From Solitalea lacus (GTDB lineage: Bacteria; Bacteroidota; Bacteroidia; Sphingobacteriales; Sphingobacteriaceae): a stretch of DNA of 64,000 bases. The DNA lies in NCBI RefSeq assembly GCF_022014595.1, contig NZ_CP091740.1:3832200-3896199 (forward strand), in the 5' to 3' direction. Below are positions 44,467 to 55,672 of the stretch, one piece after another (within the stretch, counting starts at the first letter, position 1; every line of letters starts with the position of its first letter). The position numbers and the translations under genes are program-made. The notes beneath the pieces are model-generated. The model was given only the letters and a program-made list of their open reading frames with translations. It was not told the DNA's origin and did not search any database.

Positions 44467-45375
44467 ATGAAAATTTTAATAAGAAATTTCATCTTTTTAG
44501 TAATCTGCATTTTGTCAACACAAACGCAGATTATTGCTCAGCAAGCGACAAAACAGATAACCGTAAATGGAGTTACACTGCATTATGTTGAACAAGGCAA
44601 AGGCATACCTATAATCCTGGTTCATGGGGCAATTGGTGACTATCGTACATGGGAAGGTCAGATGAATGCACTTTCTAAAAACCATAGGGTTATAGCGTAC
44701 AGCCGAAGATATGCCTATCCAAATGATACCACCGATCACTCAAAAGGCTACTCAGTTGCAATAAATGCTGAAGATCTTATAGCGTTTATTAAAGCGTTAA
44801 AGCTTGGCCCGGTTCACCTTGTTGGTCATTCTTACGGAGGTTATACTGCGCTGATAACAGCAATTAAACATCCGGAGCTTGTTCGAAGTTTAACACTTGG
44901 AGAACCTCCTGTAATGTCCCTGCTTAAAAACACAACCAATGGAGATTCCCTGCTTAATCAATTTGTAAGTAATACCTTGTCTCCAACAGGAGAAGCGCTT
45001 AAAAACGGGGATAATGAACAAGCATTGACCTTATTTCTTGCAGGCGTAATCGGCATTCAGGATTTCTACAGTAATCTTCCTGCTGAAACAAAACAGATTA
45101 TGAAGAGCAACCTCTTTGAACTAAAAGGAGTTTTAACATCTGAAAATGTATTCCCCCCAACTACCTGCACAGAGCTCGGCACAATAAAAACACCGGTATT
45201 ATTACTCGAAGGGGAGAAAAGTCCAAGGCTTTTTCATGTCATAAACTCAGAACTTAAAACCTGTTTGATCAATAAGGAATACATAATTATTCCAAATGCT
45301 TCTCATGGGCTTGAATTAGAAAATCCGGAAGCTTTCAACAGCACGGTTCTCAAGTTTATAAATGATCACAAATGA
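44467..45375 (+). CDS. Exported alpha/beta hydrolase inside the nuo operon
   Basis: A 302-residue protein with signal peptide MKILIRNFIFLVICILSTQT then QIIAQ. Classic alpha/beta-hydrolase order: LHYVEQGKGIPIILVHGAIG (oxyanion HG), nucleophile elbow VGHSYGGYTAL with Ser122, and His in NASHGLELENPEAF. The acid may be in LLLEGEKSP. It has no link to respiration in known biology and interrupts the nuoCD-nuoE order: 42 bp after nuoCD and 16 bp before nuoE. Substrate unknown. Confidence 0.8.
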   Translation: MKILIRNFIFLVICILSTQTQIIAQQATKQITVNGVTLHYVEQGKGIPIILVHGAIGDYRTWEGQMNALSKNHRVIAYSRRYAYPNDTTDHSKGYSVAINAEDLIAFIKALKLGPVHLVGHSYGGYTALITAIKHPELVRSLTLGEPPVMSLLKNTTNGDSLLNQFVSNTLSPTGEALKNGDNEQALTLFLAGVIGIQDFYSNLPAETKQIMKSNLFELKGVLTSENVFPPTTCTELGTIKTPVLLLEGEKSPRLFHVINSELKTCLINKEYIIIPNASHGLELENPEAFNSTVLKFINDHK

Positions 45376-45391
45376 CTTTAATTTGATAACA

Positions 45392-45856
45392 ATGCTCTCA
45401 ACAGAAGAAATAAAAGAAATCGATCACGAAATCAGCCTGGTTCCTTATAAAAAGGCGGCCTGTATCGAAGCAATGAAGATAGTTCAAAGAAACAGGGGCT
45501 GGATTTCGGACGATGCACTGAAAGCAATAGCGGATTATCTTGAAATGTCAACCGCTGAGCTTGACAGCGTTGCCACATTTTACAATTTGATTTTCCGTAA
45601 GCCTGTTGGAAGACACATCATTTTGGTATGCGATAGCATTACTTGCTGGATAATGGACTATAAAGCTTTATATATAGCGATACAAAAGCAACTGAATATC
45701 AAATTTGGTGAAACCACAACTGATGGAAAATTCACCCTTTTACCAAATGCATGCCTGGGTTGTTGTGATCATGCCCCTACTATGCTTATTGATGATGATT
45801 TGTACAGAAATATTAATGCAGATGAACTTGAAATGATCTTAAACAGATACGAATAA
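45392..45856 (+). CDS. nuoE: NADH-quinone oxidoreductase subunit E
   Basis: Thioredoxin-like [2Fe-2S] subunit (cluster N1a) of the NADH-oxidising module. 154 residues from the ATG at 45392; an earlier in-frame ATG (45362) overlaps the hydrolase gene. Ligands CDSITC (Cys80, Cys85) and CLGCC (Cys121, Cys125) fit the Cx4C...Cx3C pattern. The N-terminal helical domain (AIADYLEMSTAELDSVATFY) is as usual. Confidence 0.95.
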   Translation: MLSTEEIKEIDHEISLVPYKKAACIEAMKIVQRNRGWISDDALKAIADYLEMSTAELDSVATFYNLIFRKPVGRHIILVCDSITCWIMDYKALYIAIQKQLNIKFGETTTDGKFTLLPNACLGCCDHAPTMLIDDDLYRNINADELEMILNRYE

Positions 45857-45908
45857 ATTAAAGACCCTTTTTGTTCATCAATCAATTAGAATATTATCAT
45901 TTTAAATA

Positions 45909-47180
45909 ATGGAAAGACCATTGACACGAAATATTCACCCTAACCGCCCACCCCTTACCCTTAAAGAGTACGAGATGGCAGGAGGATATTTGGCTGTCAA
46001 AAAAGCACTAAGCATACCTCCAAAAGAAATAATTGATCTAGTAAAAGAATCCAATTTAAAAGGCCGGGGAGGAGCTGGATTTAACACAGGAATGAAATGG
46101 AGTTTTGTCCCTTATGGAGAAAATTCGCCGGCTACAAAATACCTGGTGGCTAACGCAGATGAAATGGAGCCTGGAACGTTTAAAGATCGCTTATTACTTG
46201 AAGGGAATCCTCACCAACTAATAGAAGGAATGATCGTTGCAGCATATGCTATTGGAGCAACCACTGGCTATGTTTTTTTGCGCTATGCGTATAAGGAGGC
46301 TGCCGTTAAAATTACCAATGCCATAAATGAAGCCTACAATGCAGGTTATCTTGGCTTCAATATTTTAGGTAGTGGCTATAATTTGCAAATGCATTTGCAT
46401 ACCGGAGTGGGGCGGTATATGTGTGGAGAAGAAACGGCCCTGTTAAATGCTCTGGAAGGGAAACGTGCTACACCACGAGCAAAACCTCCCTTTCCACAAA
46501 TAAGCGGGTTGTTTGGAAAACCAACTATTGTAAACAATGTGGAAACTTTATGCAACATCCCCCACATAATAAATAATGGCGCCGATTGGTTTAAAAATCT
46601 AAGTTATAGCGAAGACGGAGGTACTAAACTTTATGGAGTAAGCGGACGTGTTAAACATCCGGGATGCTGGGAGTTACCAATGGGTATCAGCATCCGCGAG
46701 CTAATAGAGGAATATGCTGGAGGAATGCAGGATGGCTATCGGTTTAGAGGAGTTTTACCAGGAGGAGCTTCTACCGACTTTTTAGTTGAGCAGCACCTGG
46801 ACATCAAAATGGATTTTAAGTCAGTAGCAATGGCAGGGAGCAGACTGGGAACCGGAACCATGATTGTTTTAGATGACAAGACTTGCCCGGTGGGCTTTGT
46901 TCATAATCTCCAACAGTTTTTCGCTCATGAATCATGTGGCTGGTGCACTCCTTGCCGGGAAGGACTTCCCTGGGTTGAGAAAATATTATGGTCGATTGAA
47001 CAAGGACAGGGAAAACCCGGAGACCTTGATTTATTGGACCAGCATGCAAAATTATTAGGTCCAGGCAACACCTTTTGTGCTTTGGCACCAGGTGCTGCAG
47101 AACCTTTGCAAAGTGCTTTAAAATATTTCAGAGAAGATTTTGAAAGGCATATCAGAAATAAACAATGTCCTTATGATTAG
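45909..47180 (+). CDS. nuoF: NADH-quinone oxidoreductase subunit F
   Basis: Binds NADH, FMN and cluster N3. 423 residues. NADH/FMN loop KGRGGAGFNTGMKWSFVP, FMN-binding YLVANADEMEPGTFKDR, MHTGVGRYMCGEETALLNAL-like segment (LHTGVGRYMCGEETALLNAL), and N3 ligands SCGWCTPCREG plus the Cys in GNTFCALAPGAAEP. It is followed by nuoG after 3 bp. Confidence 0.97.
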   Translation: MERPLTRNIHPNRPPLTLKEYEMAGGYLAVKKALSIPPKEIIDLVKESNLKGRGGAGFNTGMKWSFVPYGENSPATKYLVANADEMEPGTFKDRLLLEGNPHQLIEGMIVAAYAIGATTGYVFLRYAYKEAAVKITNAINEAYNAGYLGFNILGSGYNLQMHLHTGVGRYMCGEETALLNALEGKRATPRAKPPFPQISGLFGKPTIVNNVETLCNIPHIINNGADWFKNLSYSEDGGTKLYGVSGRVKHPGCWELPMGISIRELIEEYAGGMQDGYRFRGVLPGGASTDFLVEQHLDIKMDFKSVAMAGSRLGTGTMIVLDDKTCPVGFVHNLQQFFAHESCGWCTPCREGLPWVEKILWSIEQGQGKPGDLDLLDQHAKLLGPGNTFCALAPGAAEPLQSALKYFREDFERHIRNKQCPYD

Positions 47181-47183
47181 CTT

Positions 47184-49874
47184 ATGGCAACGCTCTATAT
47201 TGATAACCGGCCATTTGATGTTAAAGAAGGTAAAAACCTCCTGGAAACCTGCCTGTCTTTAGGAATCGACCTGCCTTACTTTTGCTGGCATCCCGCAATG
47301 GGCTCGGTTGGAGCATGCCGTCAGTGTGCCATTAAGATTTATAAAGATGAAACGGACCAAACCGGACGGCTTATAATGGCATGCATGGAACCAATGGGTA
47401 AAGAAACCCGAATCTCTGTTTTTCACCCTGATGCACAAAATTTCAGAAAACAAGTAATTGAATGGCTGATGACAAATCACCCGCATGATTGCGCCGTTTG
47501 TGACGAAGGCGGATCTTGTCACCTGCAGGATATGACTGTAATGACTGGACACAATTATCGCAGGTTTGAATTCCCAAAACGGACTTATATCAATCAATAC
47601 CTCGGCCCATTGATTAACCATGAAATGAACCGCTGCATTCAATGTTATAGGTGCGTTCGTTTTTATAAAGATTATGCCGGCGGAAAAGATTTGGACGTGT
47701 ATGCAGCACATAACCATGTTTACTTTGGCAGGGAAAGAGATGGGGTTTTAGAAAGTGAATTTAGCGGCAATCTTGCAGAAATATGCCCCACTGGAGTTTT
47801 TACCGATAAGACCCTAAAAGACCATTACACCCGTAAATGGGACTTTACTTTTGCTCCATCTGTTTGCCAACATTGCAGTCTGGGTTGTAACATCATAGCA
47901 GGTGAACGCTATGGAGAACTCAGGCAAATTACGGCCCGCTTTAACAGCATGGTTAACGGTTACTTTATTTGCGACAGAGGACGTTTTGGTTACGAGGTAG
48001 CTAACATTCCCACACGCATTAATCAACCATTGATCTTAAACCATAATGAAAATATCGACCCAAAATATTTATTGAATTATGTAGGCGGGATTCTTTCAAG
48101 CCAAAAATGTTCAGGTATCGGATCCCCACGGGCCTCAGTTGAGTCAAATTATGCATTGCAACAATTGGTAGGCAGGGAAAATTTTTATTCCGGAGTTGCC
48201 GACAACGAGCATTTAATAAATCAAACCGTTTTAACCATTCTTCAAAGTGGAGTGGCAAGCCCGATTTCGCTAAAAGAAATTGAACAACATGATGCAATAT
48301 TAATTTTAGGAGAAGATTTAACCAATACGGCTCCTATGGCCGCCTTGGCGGTACGGCAAGCGCTTCAAAAGAATTCGTTTAGCTATGCCTCACAGGCTAT
48401 TAATCTGGCTCCGTGGCATGACACGGCTCTACGCGAGTACGCACAACATCATAGTAATGATTTGTTTATCCTACATCCTCATGCAACCAAATTAGACGAA
48501 CTGGCCAAACAGGTGGCAAACTTGCCGCCGGATGAAATTGTTTCCTATGGAATAGCCGTCAGAAGTGCAATTGAAGAAACTCTGATTGGCAATACTCCTC
48601 AGCGAGCTTCAGCTGATGAAATTGCACAATCGCTTTTAATGGCAGAACGGCCGCTGATTATTGCCGGCACAAGTTTAATGAATGAAGCTTTGCTACAAAC
48701 AGCTTCAGATATAGCCTTAGCATTAAAAAACAAAGGAAAACAAGTCGGTATTTTCTTCACACTAACCCAAAGCAATAGTTTAGGACTGGCTTTAATGAAT
48801 CCCAAACCAATATCCCAGGCTTTTGAGGCGATTGAAAACAATCAGTCCGAAGTATTGATCGTTTTGGAGAACGATTTATTCAGAATATATGAAGAAACCC
48901 GATTAAAGGATGTTTTTAGCCGATGCAAACAAATTATTGTGATTGATCATACCCAATCTGCAACCAGTGCCAAAGCTTCAGTTATCATTCCAGCAGGCAT
49001 TTTTTCAGAATGTGATGGAACCTTGATCAACAATGAAGGACGTGCGCAACGTTTCTTCCAGGTGTTTCAACCCAAAAACGAATGGTTAAAAGAAAGTTGG
49101 CGCTGGTTACATTACTGCTATGCTCTAAAAAACGGAATTGCGATTGATGAAAATTTATCCATTAACCAATTCCAAAAACAATTAACGGAAACATTACCGC
49201 AATTTAAAGGGTTGGAACAAACCGCCCCTTCAGAAGATTATAGAGTTTATGGACAGCGGATACCGCGCGCTCCTCATCGGTATAGTGGCCGAACGGCTAT
49301 TCAGACGAATATAAACGTCAGCGAGCCAAAACCTTTAACCGATAATGATTCCCCTATGACCTTCACCATGGAAGGATTCAGAGGAATGGCTCCATCTCCA
49401 TTAACTCCTTTTTTCTGGTCGGCAGGCTGGAACTCCGTTCAGTCAATCAATAAGTTTCAGATTGAAGTTGGCGGACCACTCCATAATGAAAAACCAGGAA
49501 TCAAAATACTTAATACAAAAGAAAATGAGCCACCTAAATACTACGCCCCGACCATTAACAAACTACAAATAAAAGATAATGAGCGGCTTGTTATTCCTGT
49601 ATATCATCTGTTTGGATCAGAAGAGTTGAGTTCAAAGTCTATTGCTGTAAATGAACTTATTCCGGAACCCTATATCGCCTTAAATGAATATTCATTACAA
49701 AAACTGAACATTAAAGAGAACGAAAAACTCTCCTTTGAGCTTAATAATAAAACGTATCAGTTGCCTGTGAAAGTAAAACCGGAGCTTGCTAACCACATTG
49801 CTCTTATACCGGCAGGATTAGAACAGTTGGGCTATATTGAATTTCCTGGCCTGATAGAAATAAAAGTAGGATAA
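47184..49874 (+). CDS. nuoG: NADH-quinone oxidoreductase subunit G
   Basis: An 896-residue iron-sulfur subunit. N-terminal [2Fe-2S] ferredoxin domain ([20 protein letters not shown], with a later Cys in MACMEP). His/Cys cluster N5 in [19 protein letters not shown]4 ligands in [18 protein letters not shown] and ICPTGVF. The N7-type motif CQHCSLGCN is kept. Residues ~290-700 form a molybdopterin-oxidoreductase-like domain without cofactor. The C-terminal ~150 residues add a second beta-rich domain, so this is the long type. Confidence 0.96.
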   Translation: MATLYIDNRPFDVKEGKNLLETCLSLGIDLPYFCWHPAMGSVGACRQCAIKIYKDETDQTGRLIMACMEPMGKETRISVFHPDAQNFRKQVIEWLMTNHPHDCAVCDEGGSCHLQDMTVMTGHNYRRFEFPKRTYINQYLGPLINHEMNRCIQCYRCVRFYKDYAGGKDLDVYAAHNHVYFGRERDGVLESEFSGNLAEICPTGVFTDKTLKDHYTRKWDFTFAPSVCQHCSLGCNIIAGERYGELRQITARFNSMVNGYFICDRGRFGYEVANIPTRINQPLILNHNENIDPKYLLNYVGGILSSQKCSGIGSPRASVESNYALQQLVGRENFYSGVADNEHLINQTVLTILQSGVASPISLKEIEQHDAILILGEDLTNTAPMAALAVRQALQKNSFSYASQAINLAPWHDTALREYAQHHSNDLFILHPHATKLDELAKQVANLPPDEIVSYGIAVRSAIEETLIGNTPQRASADEIAQSLLMAERPLIIAGTSLMNEALLQTASDIALALKNKGKQVGIFFTLTQSNSLGLALMNPKPISQAFEAIENNQSEVLIVLENDLFRIYEETRLKDVFSRCKQIIVIDHTQSATSAKASVIIPAGIFSECDGTLINNEGRAQRFFQVFQPKNEWLKESWRWLHYCYALKNGIAIDENLSINQFQKQLTETLPQFKGLEQTAPSEDYRVYGQRIPRAPHRYSGRTAIQTNINVSEPKPLTDNDSPMTFTMEGFRGMAPSPLTPFFWSAGWNSVQSINKFQIEVGGPLHNEKPGIKILNTKENEPPKYYAPTINKLQIKDNERLVIPVYHLFGSEELSSKSIAVNELIPEPYIALNEYSLQKLNIKENEKLSFELNNKTYQLPVKVKPELANHIALIPAGLEQLGYIEFPGLIEIKVG

Positions 49875-49890
49875 AACGCAAAGAAATGTT

Positions 49891-50841
49891 ATGAACTATT
49901 GGCTTATCATTTTGGGAGTTTTACTGGTATTATTAAACCTGGCAGCCCTATTAATTTGGGTTGAAAGGCGAATGCTGGCACTTTGGCAAGATCGTTTAGG
50001 TCCAAACCGCGCAGGACCATTGGGTTTGTTTATAATTTTGGCAGATACCTTAAAACTCTTTTTTAAGGAGGATTGGATACCGCCTTTTGCCGATAAACCA
50101 GTGTTTGTTATGGCCCCTGCAGTGGTGGTAATTAGCGTATTGATGAGTTTTACCATTATTCCTTTTGCCCCCGAAATTCAAATTATTGATCTAAACATAG
50201 GAGTACTTTTCTTTTTAGGCATGTCATCCTTAGGAGTTTACAGCATTGTCTTGGGAGGATGGGCATCGAACAATAAATATTCATTACTGGGAGCTTTAAG
50301 AGGAGCTTCACAAATGATATCCTATGAGGTATTTATGGGACTTTCATTAATGGGAGTAGTAATGCTCTCTGGCTCGTTTAGTTTAAAGGATATTGTTTCT
50401 GCACAACAGAGCTATTGGTTTGTTCTTTTACAGCCTATAGGTTTCATTATCTTTTTTATTGCCGGCATTGCTGAAACACATCGCTTACCATTTGATATCC
50501 CAGAGGCGGAAAGTGAACTGGTGGCAGGTTTTCATTCAGAGTATTCAGGGATGAAATTCGGGATGTTTTTCATTGGTGAATACTTAGGAATAACGCTGAT
50601 TTCTGCAATAACAGTGGTTTTGTTTTTCGGGGGATGGCTAGGCCCTTCATTTTTACCGCCTTTGGCTTGGTTTGCGATCAAAACGGCTGGATTTATATTG
50701 TTTTTCATTTTGCTTAGAGCATCGCTGCCTCGCCCGCGTTATGATCAATTAATGGAATACGGATGGAAAATTCTGCTGCCCCTAACCTTACTGAATTTAC
50801 TGGTTACCGGAGCTATTGTTTTGTTTTTAAATCATTCATAA
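49891..50841 (+). CDS. nuoH: NADH-quinone oxidoreductase subunit H
   Basis: A membrane subunit joining the two arms and lining the quinone tunnel. 316 residues with about eight helices. Signatures: [60 protein letters not shown] and [17 protein letters not shown], containing the conserved acidic loop. Confidence 0.97.
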   Translation: MNYWLIILGVLLVLLNLAALLIWVERRMLALWQDRLGPNRAGPLGLFIILADTLKLFFKEDWIPPFADKPVFVMAPAVVVISVLMSFTIIPFAPEIQIIDLNIGVLFFLGMSSLGVYSIVLGGWASNNKYSLLGALRGASQMISYEVFMGLSLMGVVMLSGSFSLKDIVSAQQSYWFVLLQPIGFIIFFIAGIAETHRLPFDIPEAESELVAGFHSEYSGMKFGMFFIGEYLGITLISAITVVLFFGGWLGPSFLPPLAWFAIKTAGFILFFILLRASLPRPRYDQLMEYGWKILLPLTLLNLLVTGAIVLFLNHS

Positions 50842-50842
50842 C

Positions 50843-51358
50843 ATGTTTAGTCTCATTCGCAGTATATGGTTGACGTTTTTGCATCTTTTTCATAAGAAGG
50901 AAACAATTCAGTATCCCGAGGAAAAAGTACAGCTCCACCCTCGATACAGAGGACGAATTGTCCTCACTCGGGACCCGGATGGAGACGAGCGCTGTGTAGG
51001 CTGTTATTTATGTGCTGCCGCATGCCCTGTTGACTGCATTGCCCTGCAAGCAACTGAAGATGACAACGGAAGGCGTTACCCGGAGTTTTTCCGCATTAAT
51101 TTTTCACGGTGCATCTTTTGCGGTTTTTGCGAAGAAGCTTGTCCTACTTATGCCATACAACTTATTCCAGATTTTGAAATGGCTGAATATGTCCGCCAAA
51201 ACCTGGTATATGAAAAAGAGGATTTATTAATTAACAGTCAGGGGAAATACCCGGGTTACAATTACTATAAAGTTGCAGGAATTGACGCCGGTGTAAAAAA
51301 CAAAGGCACTGGAGAAAACGAAGATCCTCCGATAGACATTCACAGCTTATTACCATAA
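50843..51358 (+). CDS. nuoI: NADH-quinone oxidoreductase subunit I
   Basis: A ferredoxin-type subunit holding clusters N6a and N6b. 171 residues. Two CxxCxxCxxxCP motifs: [18 protein letters not shown] and [16 protein letters not shown]. An N-terminal amphipathic helix ([17 protein letters not shown]) anchors it to the membrane arm. The start is 2 bp after the nuoH stop. Confidence 0.97.
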   Translation: MFSLIRSIWLTFLHLFHKKETIQYPEEKVQLHPRYRGRIVLTRDPDGDERCVGCYLCAAACPVDCIALQATEDDNGRRYPEFFRINFSRCIFCGFCEEACPTYAIQLIPDFEMAEYVRQNLVYEKEDLLINSQGKYPGYNYYKVAGIDAGVKNKGTGENEDPPIDIHSLLP

Positions 51359-51360
51359 TT

Positions 51361-51888
51361 ATGACTCTATTATTTTACATAGCTGGCTTGGTGGCCATTG
51401 TTTCAACAATGCTGGTAATTACATGTAAGCATCCTGTTCATGCATTGCTTTACCTTATTGTTTCTTTTTTGGCTGTAGCTGTCGTATTTTTTCTGCTAGG
51501 AGCTCCTTTTGTTTCTGCCTTGGAAATAGTTTTATATGCCGGGGCCATAGTAGTACTCTTCATTTTTATAGTAATGATGCTTAACCTTGGAAAAGCTACT
51601 GATTTACAGGAAACTCAATGGTTAAGTCGCAAAACCTGGTTATTACCGGCCCTCCTTTCGGCAGTACTACTGATTGAACTAATTTACTTGGTATTCATTC
51701 AACCTAATGAGAATATTACCATTAAGGAGATTGAACCTAAAACTGTAGCATTATCACTATATGGCCCCTATCTCATTGGTGCTGAACTGGCGGCCATGCT
51801 GTTAATGTCTGGAGTAATTGGAGCAGCGCATATTGGAAAACAAAAACGCAAACACTGGCATCGCTTTTTAAAGGAGGAAGATCAATGA
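51361..51888 (+). CDS. nuoJ: NADH-quinone oxidoreductase subunit J
   Basis: A 175-residue membrane subunit with five helices; conserved HPVHALLYLIVSFLAVAVVF and VLYAGAIVVLFIFIVMMLNL, the latter containing the helix that moves during coupling. Its stop overlaps the nuoK start (ATGA). Confidence 0.95.
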   Translation: MTLLFYIAGLVAIVSTMLVITCKHPVHALLYLIVSFLAVAVVFFLLGAPFVSALEIVLYAGAIVVLFIFIVMMLNLGKATDLQETQWLSRKTWLLPALLSAVLLIELIYLVFIQPNENITIKEIEPKTVALSLYGPYLIGAELAAMLLMSGVIGAAHIGKQKRKHWHRFLKEEDQ

Positions 51889-52190
51889 TCTCAACAGAAT
51901 ACATCATGGTATTGGCTACGCTGCTATTTGGACTGGGAGCAACTGGTGTGGTTATCCGCCGCAACGTATTATTTATGTTGATTTCAGTAGAAATTATGCT
52001 AAATGCAGCAGGACTCGCATTTGTTGCCGCGGGTTCTAAGTGGGGCCAGGCTGACGGGCAGGTTATGTTCCTCTTTATTTTATCAATGGCTGCAGCCGAA
52101 GTTTCAGTTGGACTTGCGCTTATTGTTCAAATTTACCATCAATATAAAACACTAGATGTTGATGAATTGGAGCAATTAAGGGAAGAATGA
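51885..52190 (+). CDS. nuoK: NADH-quinone oxidoreductase subunit K
   Basis: A 101-residue, three-helix subunit. Two buried Glu residues needed for proton transfer lie in LFMLISVEIMLNAAGLAF and LSMAAAEVSVGLALIV. It overlaps nuoJ by 4 bp; a 66-bp gap precedes nuoL. Confidence 0.96.
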   Translation: MISTEYIMVLATLLFGLGATGVVIRRNVLFMLISVEIMLNAAGLAFVAAGSKWGQADGQVMFLFILSMAAAEVSVGLALIVQIYHQYKTLDVDELEQLREE

Positions 52191-52256
52191 TTTTCGATGT
52201 ATTCATTGAAAGGCTTATGAAACTATATATTCCTAATATGAATTAAATAACAAACA

Positions 52257-54131
52257 ATGCAACATCTACTTTGGCTTTTACCTGCTTTACCATTGCTTGG
52301 CTTTCTGCTGCTGGCATTATTCGGCACAGGGTTAAGCAAAAAATCTATTGCCATTATAGGTACAGGAAGTGTTTCAGCAGCTGCATTGATTGGTCTTTAC
52401 ATTGCTATAAACTTCATCCGAATTCCACCGGAAAGTGGCTTCTACCAACAACACTTATGGAACTGGCTACAAGCAAACAACTTACGCGTCGGAATAAATC
52501 TTTATTATGATGCATTGACCCTGGTATTTGTCTTTGTAATCACCTTTGTGGGAGCTCTTATTCATCTCTATTCAACAGAGTTTATGCAGCATGATAAAAG
52601 CTACGCCCGTTTTTTTGCATACATGAACCTATTTGTTTGTTCAATGCTCATTTTGGTGCTGGCCGACAATCTGGTTTTATTGTATTTAGGATGGGAAGGT
52701 GTTGGCCTTTGCAGCTATCTATTAATTGGCTTTTGGTACGAAAACCCTAAAAATGGCACGGCTGCACAGAAAGCGTTCATTATAACCCGTATTGGCGATA
52801 CAGCACTAGCCATCGGCCTGTTTTTACTATTTTATGAAACAGGTAGTTTGATCATTCCTGAAATAAAGGAATACGTTCAGCAACATTGGGATCATCAAAC
52901 AGGTATTGCTACTTGTGCCGCATTATTATTGCTGGGCGGGGCTGTTGGCAAATCAGCGCAGTTACCTTTGCAAACATGGCTGCCCGATGCCATGGCAGGC
53001 CCTTCACCGGTTAGCGCACTTATTCATGCGGCAACAATGGTAACAGCAGGGGTTTATCTTATTGCTCGCATGCATAACATTTTTGAGTTTTCCCCATTTG
53101 CAATGAACATAGTTGCCATTACAGGGGCTGCAACTTTGCTGATTGCCGGCACTTCTGCAATGGCCCAGCAGGACATAAAACGCGTTTTAGCTTATTCAAC
53201 CATCAGTCAACTTGGTTATATATTTTTAGCCTTAGGAGTGGGAGCTTGGGTAGCAGCAATCTTTCATTTTATGATTCATGCATTTTTTAAAGCCTTGTTG
53301 TTTTTAGGTGCAGGAGTAATTATTGAAGCTCAACATCATGAGCATAACATGTTTAAAATGGGTGGATTAAAAGACAAACTTCCTCTCGTTTTTAAAACTT
53401 ATATAATTGGGGCTGCAGCATTGGCTGCCTTACCATTAATAAGTGCAGGTTTTTATAGCAAAGATGCCATTTTATGGTATTCACTTACGGCAAAAAATGG
53501 ATCAAACATCTTATGGATTGCAGCTTTAACAGGCTCGTTTATTACCGCTCTTTACACAACACGGATGGTGCTGTTAACCTTTTACGGCCCCTCTAAGACT
53601 GAGATAAGCTACCAACCTGGCAAAGGGATGCTTCTGCCCTTGATTATACTGGCTGTTCTTTCAATTGTCGGTGGTTTTATTGAACTCCCACATAATTTTG
53701 GGCATTTCACTTTATTTTCTGATTTACTCAATAAAACGCTTCCGGCAACACAGTTAAAAATTGAGCCCAATGAATCATTATTTCAATTAATTGCTGCAAC
53801 GGTTTGTTTACTGGGCATTTTCTTAGGCTGGAAACTCTATAGCACTGATACAATTGACATTACCAAACGGGAGCAGAACATGTTGTTTCGATTCTTTTTA
53901 AATGGGTGGGAGTTTGATAAACTATATTCTCTCGTATTTCAGCAACCTTATAACTTTTTGGCAAGAATAAACAAAAATGACATTATAGATGCATTCAACA
54001 ATGCTGTCGTAAAATTCAGCAGCTGGCTTAGCTATCAGTTAGCCAGCTCGCAAACAGGGTCAATAAGGTGGTATATGATGGGTATTATTGCCGGAGTAAT
54101 AATGCTTTTAACACTTCAACTTGTATTATGA
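52257..54131 (+). CDS. nuoL: NADH-quinone oxidoreductase subunit L
   Basis: The most distal antiporter-like proton-pumping subunit. 624 residues, about 16 helices including the long lateral helix near the C-terminus (NGWEFDKLYSLVFQQPYNFL). Core blocks: YLGWEGVGLCSYLLIGFWYE, GKSAQLPLQTWLPDAMAGPS, PVSALIHAATMVTAGVYL and KRVLAYSTISQLGYIFLALG, with the usual Lys/Glu/His channel residues. The stop overlaps the nuoM start (ATGA). Confidence 0.97.
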   Translation: MQHLLWLLPALPLLGFLLLALFGTGLSKKSIAIIGTGSVSAAALIGLYIAINFIRIPPESGFYQQHLWNWLQANNLRVGINLYYDALTLVFVFVITFVGALIHLYSTEFMQHDKSYARFFAYMNLFVCSMLILVLADNLVLLYLGWEGVGLCSYLLIGFWYENPKNGTAAQKAFIITRIGDTALAIGLFLLFYETGSLIIPEIKEYVQQHWDHQTGIATCAALLLLGGAVGKSAQLPLQTWLPDAMAGPSPVSALIHAATMVTAGVYLIARMHNIFEFSPFAMNIVAITGAATLLIAGTSAMAQQDIKRVLAYSTISQLGYIFLALGVGAWVAAIFHFMIHAFFKALLFLGAGVIIEAQHHEHNMFKMGGLKDKLPLVFKTYIIGAAALAALPLISAGFYSKDAILWYSLTAKNGSNILWIAALTGSFITALYTTRMVLLTFYGPSKTEISYQPGKGMLLPLIILAVLSIVGGFIELPHNFGHFTLFSDLLNKTLPATQLKIEPNESLFQLIAATVCLLGIFLGWKLYSTDTIDITKREQNMLFRFFLNGWEFDKLYSLVFQQPYNFLARINKNDIIDAFNNAVVKFSSWLSYQLASSQTGSIRWYMMGIIAGVIMLLTLQLVL

Positions 54132-55666
54132 TACTTTGCTGGCTTATCGGCGTTTTACTTTTGGGAGGCATGCTTGCTTGGCTGATTGGATATTTTACAC
54201 CTTCACTGGCCAAATGGATAGCCTTGCTTTCAACATTAATAACTTTATTGATATGTGTTAGCCTTTGGATTGATTATTATCCGATAGAACCGACAAGTGC
54301 TTCTTCAAACTGGTTAATTGAGTTCGTCTCTTCATGGATCCCCTCCCTTGGTGTTCAGTTTCATTTTGGGCTTGATGGCCTTAATCTCATCATGTTGCTT
54401 CTAACGTCTGTTTTAGGATTGATGGCCGTAATTTGCTCCTGGAATGAAATTTCCATAAAACAGAACTTCTTTTACTTTAATCTGCAATGGGTCCTTGCCG
54501 GAATAATGGGTGTTTTTCTAGCCCTTGACTTGTTTCTGTTTTATTTTTTTTGGGAGATGATGCTTATTCCCATGTATTTTCTCATAAGCATATGGGGCAG
54601 CGAAAAGAGGATTTACTCTTCCTATAAGTTTTTTCTCTACACCCAAGCAAGTGGCTTGTTGATGTTAATGGCCATCCTTTCTCTTTATTTTGTCAATGGA
54701 GGCCAAACAGGCCTATACACTTTTGATTATCAACATTTAGTAAACAGTGCCGTAGTCTCCCCCTATGCCATTTATATCGCCCTGGGCTTTTTCATTGCCT
54801 TTACAGTAAAGCTACCAATGTTTCCGTTTCATACCTGGCTGCCCGATGCACACGCTGAAGCTCCTACAGCAGGCAGTGTAATTCTAGCCGGACTTATGCT
54901 TAAAACCGGCGCTTATGGTTTAATCCGATTTGTTATAACATTATTTCCTGCAGCCTCAGTACAAATAAGCAGCTGGGGAATGATATTGGGAGTTATCTCT
55001 ATTCTTTATGGCGCTTTACAAGCTTTCGGCCAAACCGATTTAAAGCGAATGGTGGCCTATACCAGTGTAAGTCATATGGGGTTTATCATTATTGGCATTT
55101 TTTCCTTTAACCAGCTTGCCATGCAGGGAGTTGTCCTTCAAATAATCACACATGGCATTAGCACTGCTGCTTTGTTCATTTTGGCGGGGCAGCTAAAGGA
55201 GCGCTTGCATACCCGTGATATGAATCACATGGGAGGGCTATGGGCATTGGCTCCCCAAATGGGTTCCAGCGCATTATTGTTTGCAATGGCCGCTTGTGGC
55301 CTACCGGCACTGGGTAATTTTATTGCAGAGTTTTTGATTCTGCTAGGAACATTTCAGAATCATCCATTAATTACCATCCTGTCCAGTATAGGATTAATTT
55401 TATCAGCTATTTATGCAGTTAGGTTAATGCAAAAAGTATTTTTTGGCCCTTTGGATCCTTCTACGCATAACTTGCAAGATTTTACTTGGCGTGAAAAACT
55501 GATAATGACTTTACTAACGGTTGCCATTATTTTTATTGGACTATATCCTCAGCCTGTTATAACAATGCTTAATAACAGTATTGCTAAATCACTTTCAAAA
55601 AAAGAAATAATACCAATAAATAGTAAAACAGAACCAAGAGCTGCAATGCCTGAACGAAAAAACTAA
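54128..55666 (+). CDS. nuoM: NADH-quinone oxidoreductase subunit M
   Basis: An antiporter-like subunit, 512 residues from the ATG at 54128 that overlaps the nuoL stop; a longer frame begins inside nuoL and is not used. Blocks: GLDGLNLIMLLLTSVLGLM, FFYFFWEMMLIPMYFLISI-like (LFLFYFFWEMMLIPMYFLIS), VKLPMFPFHTWLPDAHAEAP, TAGSVILAGLMLKTGAYGLI and TDLKRMVAYTSVSHMGFIII. Confidence 0.97.
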   Translation: MILCWLIGVLLLGGMLAWLIGYFTPSLAKWIALLSTLITLLICVSLWIDYYPIEPTSASSNWLIEFVSSWIPSLGVQFHFGLDGLNLIMLLLTSVLGLMAVICSWNEISIKQNFFYFNLQWVLAGIMGVFLALDLFLFYFFWEMMLIPMYFLISIWGSEKRIYSSYKFFLYTQASGLLMLMAILSLYFVNGGQTGLYTFDYQHLVNSAVVSPYAIYIALGFFIAFTVKLPMFPFHTWLPDAHAEAPTAGSVILAGLMLKTGAYGLIRFVITLFPAASVQISSWGMILGVISILYGALQAFGQTDLKRMVAYTSVSHMGFIIIGIFSFNQLAMQGVVLQIITHGISTAALFILAGQLKERLHTRDMNHMGGLWALAPQMGSSALLFAMAACGLPALGNFIAEFLILLGTFQNHPLITILSSIGLILSAIYAVRLMQKVFFGPLDPSTHNLQDFTWREKLIMTLLTVAIIFIGLYPQPVITMLNNSIAKSLSKKEIIPINSKTEPRAAMPERKN

Positions 55667-55672
55667 TAAACT

